Assembly (NCBI RefSeq): GCF_020251205.1
Contig: NZ_JAIWYX010000004.1
Location: 124,001-188,000 of the forward strand
DNA length: 64,000 nt
Source of the DNA: Arthrobacter sp. M4
GTDB taxonomy: Bacteria; Actinomycetota; Actinomycetes; Actinomycetales; Micrococcaceae
Direction: 5' to 3'
Shown: positions 63,560 through 64,000 of the stretch, piece by piece
Layout: every line of letters starts with the position of its first letter
Numbering within the stretch: position 1 is the stretch's first letter
Program-made: the position numbers and the translations under genes
Notes under the pieces: model-generated
Database searches by the model: none
The model's input: only the letters and a program-made list of their open reading frames with translations
Told to the model about the DNA's origin: nothing

Positions 63560-63609
63560 GTGTACAGCTTCTACCCTGACGGGCGCGCATGACGGTACGA
63601 GCTGTACAC
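63560..63609. repeat. 50-bp inverted repeat upstream of menD
   Basis: TTGTGTACAGCT (63558-63569) is perfectly complementary to AGCTGTACACAA (63600-63611). It lies 35 bases before the menD start, within the likely menD promoter or leader. It resembles in size and ends the element at 22035-22085. Confidence 0.6.
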
Positions 63610-63630
63610 AACAACTCGGAGGGAAGGAGA

Positions 63631-63665
63631 AACGCCCGCCTACCCTGGGTGGGTAGGCGGGCGTT
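63631..63665 (-). terminator. terminator after the phosphatase gene
   Basis: Perfect 15-bp stem (63631-63645 with 63651-63665) with 5-base loop, 28 bases after the stop of the minus-strand phosphatase gene. Confidence 0.85.
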
Positions 63666-63692
63666 CCAGGCCTTCTCTCTGAGGATTGCTGG

Positions 63693-64000
63693 CTAGCTGT
63701 CGGTGCGGAACACCTGGACGATCGACGGACGTGGTGCACGGACCTGGCCAGCGGCGGGTGTTACACCGGCCTGGACGTAGTCCGGGAAGTACGAGTGCGG
63801 TGCGTCGAACGTGCCTTCTTCACCCGGGTGCTGGACGGCGACGAACACGGTGCGCTCCTCGTCGTGGATCACGGGACCACAGGTCTCGGCATCGCGAGGC
63901 ACGGACAGGAACTGCTCCACCTTTCCGCGCTCCTCGCCCTCAAGGGTCACCTTGAACAGGCCGTCGTTGTAGCCGATGCCGGAGGGCGCACCGTCGGTGG
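63693..64000 (-). CDS. C-terminus of a PhoX-type alkaline phosphatase (partial)
   Basis: Only the last 102 residues are in the window; the gene continues beyond base 64000. The reading frame is open to the window edge (TDGAPSGIGYNDGLFKVTLEGEERGKVEQFL). Residues EQFLSVPRDAETCGPVIHDEERTVFVAVQHPGE match the conserved C-terminal region of DUF839/PhoX proteins, which are Tat-exported, calcium- and iron-dependent phosphatases. The protein ends SIVQVFRTDS. Confidence 0.8.
   Translation of the reverse strand, partial: TDGAPSGIGYNDGLFKVTLEGEERGKVEQFLSVPRDAETCGPVIHDEERTVFVAVQHPGEEGTFDAPHSYFPDYVQAGVTPAAGQVRAPRPSIVQVFRTDS

Overview
The window is high-GC DNA from an actinobacterium. Gene content and order (efeUOB, a menaquinone cluster with menJ and a polyprenyl synthase, APS-type CysH with ferredoxin-type sulfite reductase, MHS transporters, PucR regulators) suggest Micrococcaceae, most likely Arthrobacter or Paenarthrobacter. 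This is inferred from family knowledge; no search was run.

Bases 1 to about 7,600 are the right end of a phage-derived element. A tightly overlapping operon encodes a zinc-ribbon protein, a RepA-like AAA ATPase and six small proteins. It is followed by a P27-type small terminase, one small ORF, a terminator, and a 1004-residue tail tape measure protein. No portal, capsid, large terminase or other tail gene lies between or after these. This looks more like a phage satellite (a mini-prophage that parasitises a helper phage) than a complete or randomly decayed prophage. A cluster of dyads and 11-bp-phased iteron-like repeats (7,443-7,625) ends it.

From about 7.8 kb the DNA is chromosomal. 8-12.3 kb is efeUOB ferrous iron uptake behind a DtxR/IdeR-like box, with a fourth translationally coupled membrane protein. 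12.4-18.8 kb holds htpX, a degenerate HIT-like protein, fur-katA with a Fur-like box, a DUF2461 protein and an amino acid permease. 18.9-25.2 kb holds an ECF sigma factor fused to an anti-sigma-like zinc finger and an alcohol/aldehyde dehydrogenase operon with a GAF regulator and a perfect palindromic operator. 25.2-40.6 kb holds two FprA-type ferredoxin reductases, rarD, a putrescine/GABA operon with PucR, a CynX-type transporter with a GntR regulator, an SDR lacking its catalytic Tyr and Lys, and cysG.

40.6-51.3 kb is a sulfur region: an LLM flavoprotein, ssuABC, cysN-cysD-cysH-sulfite reductase and sirohydrochlorin ferrochelatase. Three of its transcription units (cysG, ssuA, sulfite reductase) share an upstream direct repeat, GTGACG-N14-GTGAC with an exact 20-bp period, which looks like the operator of a sulfur regulon. 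51.4-53.9 kb is a small accessory stretch: a TRIC channel, a SUKH-like protein, a truncated AbiEi/DUF559-type gene, a nine-unit minisatellite and a three-unit palindromic repeat. 53.9-63.5 kb holds menaquinone genes (polyprenyl synthase, menJ, menG, menF, menD) with an amino-acid ABC transporter in between. MenD carries 15 tandem pentapeptides. The window ends in the C-terminus of a PhoX-type phosphatase.

The main candidates for something undescribed are the satellite that carries its own tape measure gene, the 20-bp-period sulfur box, a palindromic intergenic repeat present three times, and in-frame repeat insertions in menD and cysD.
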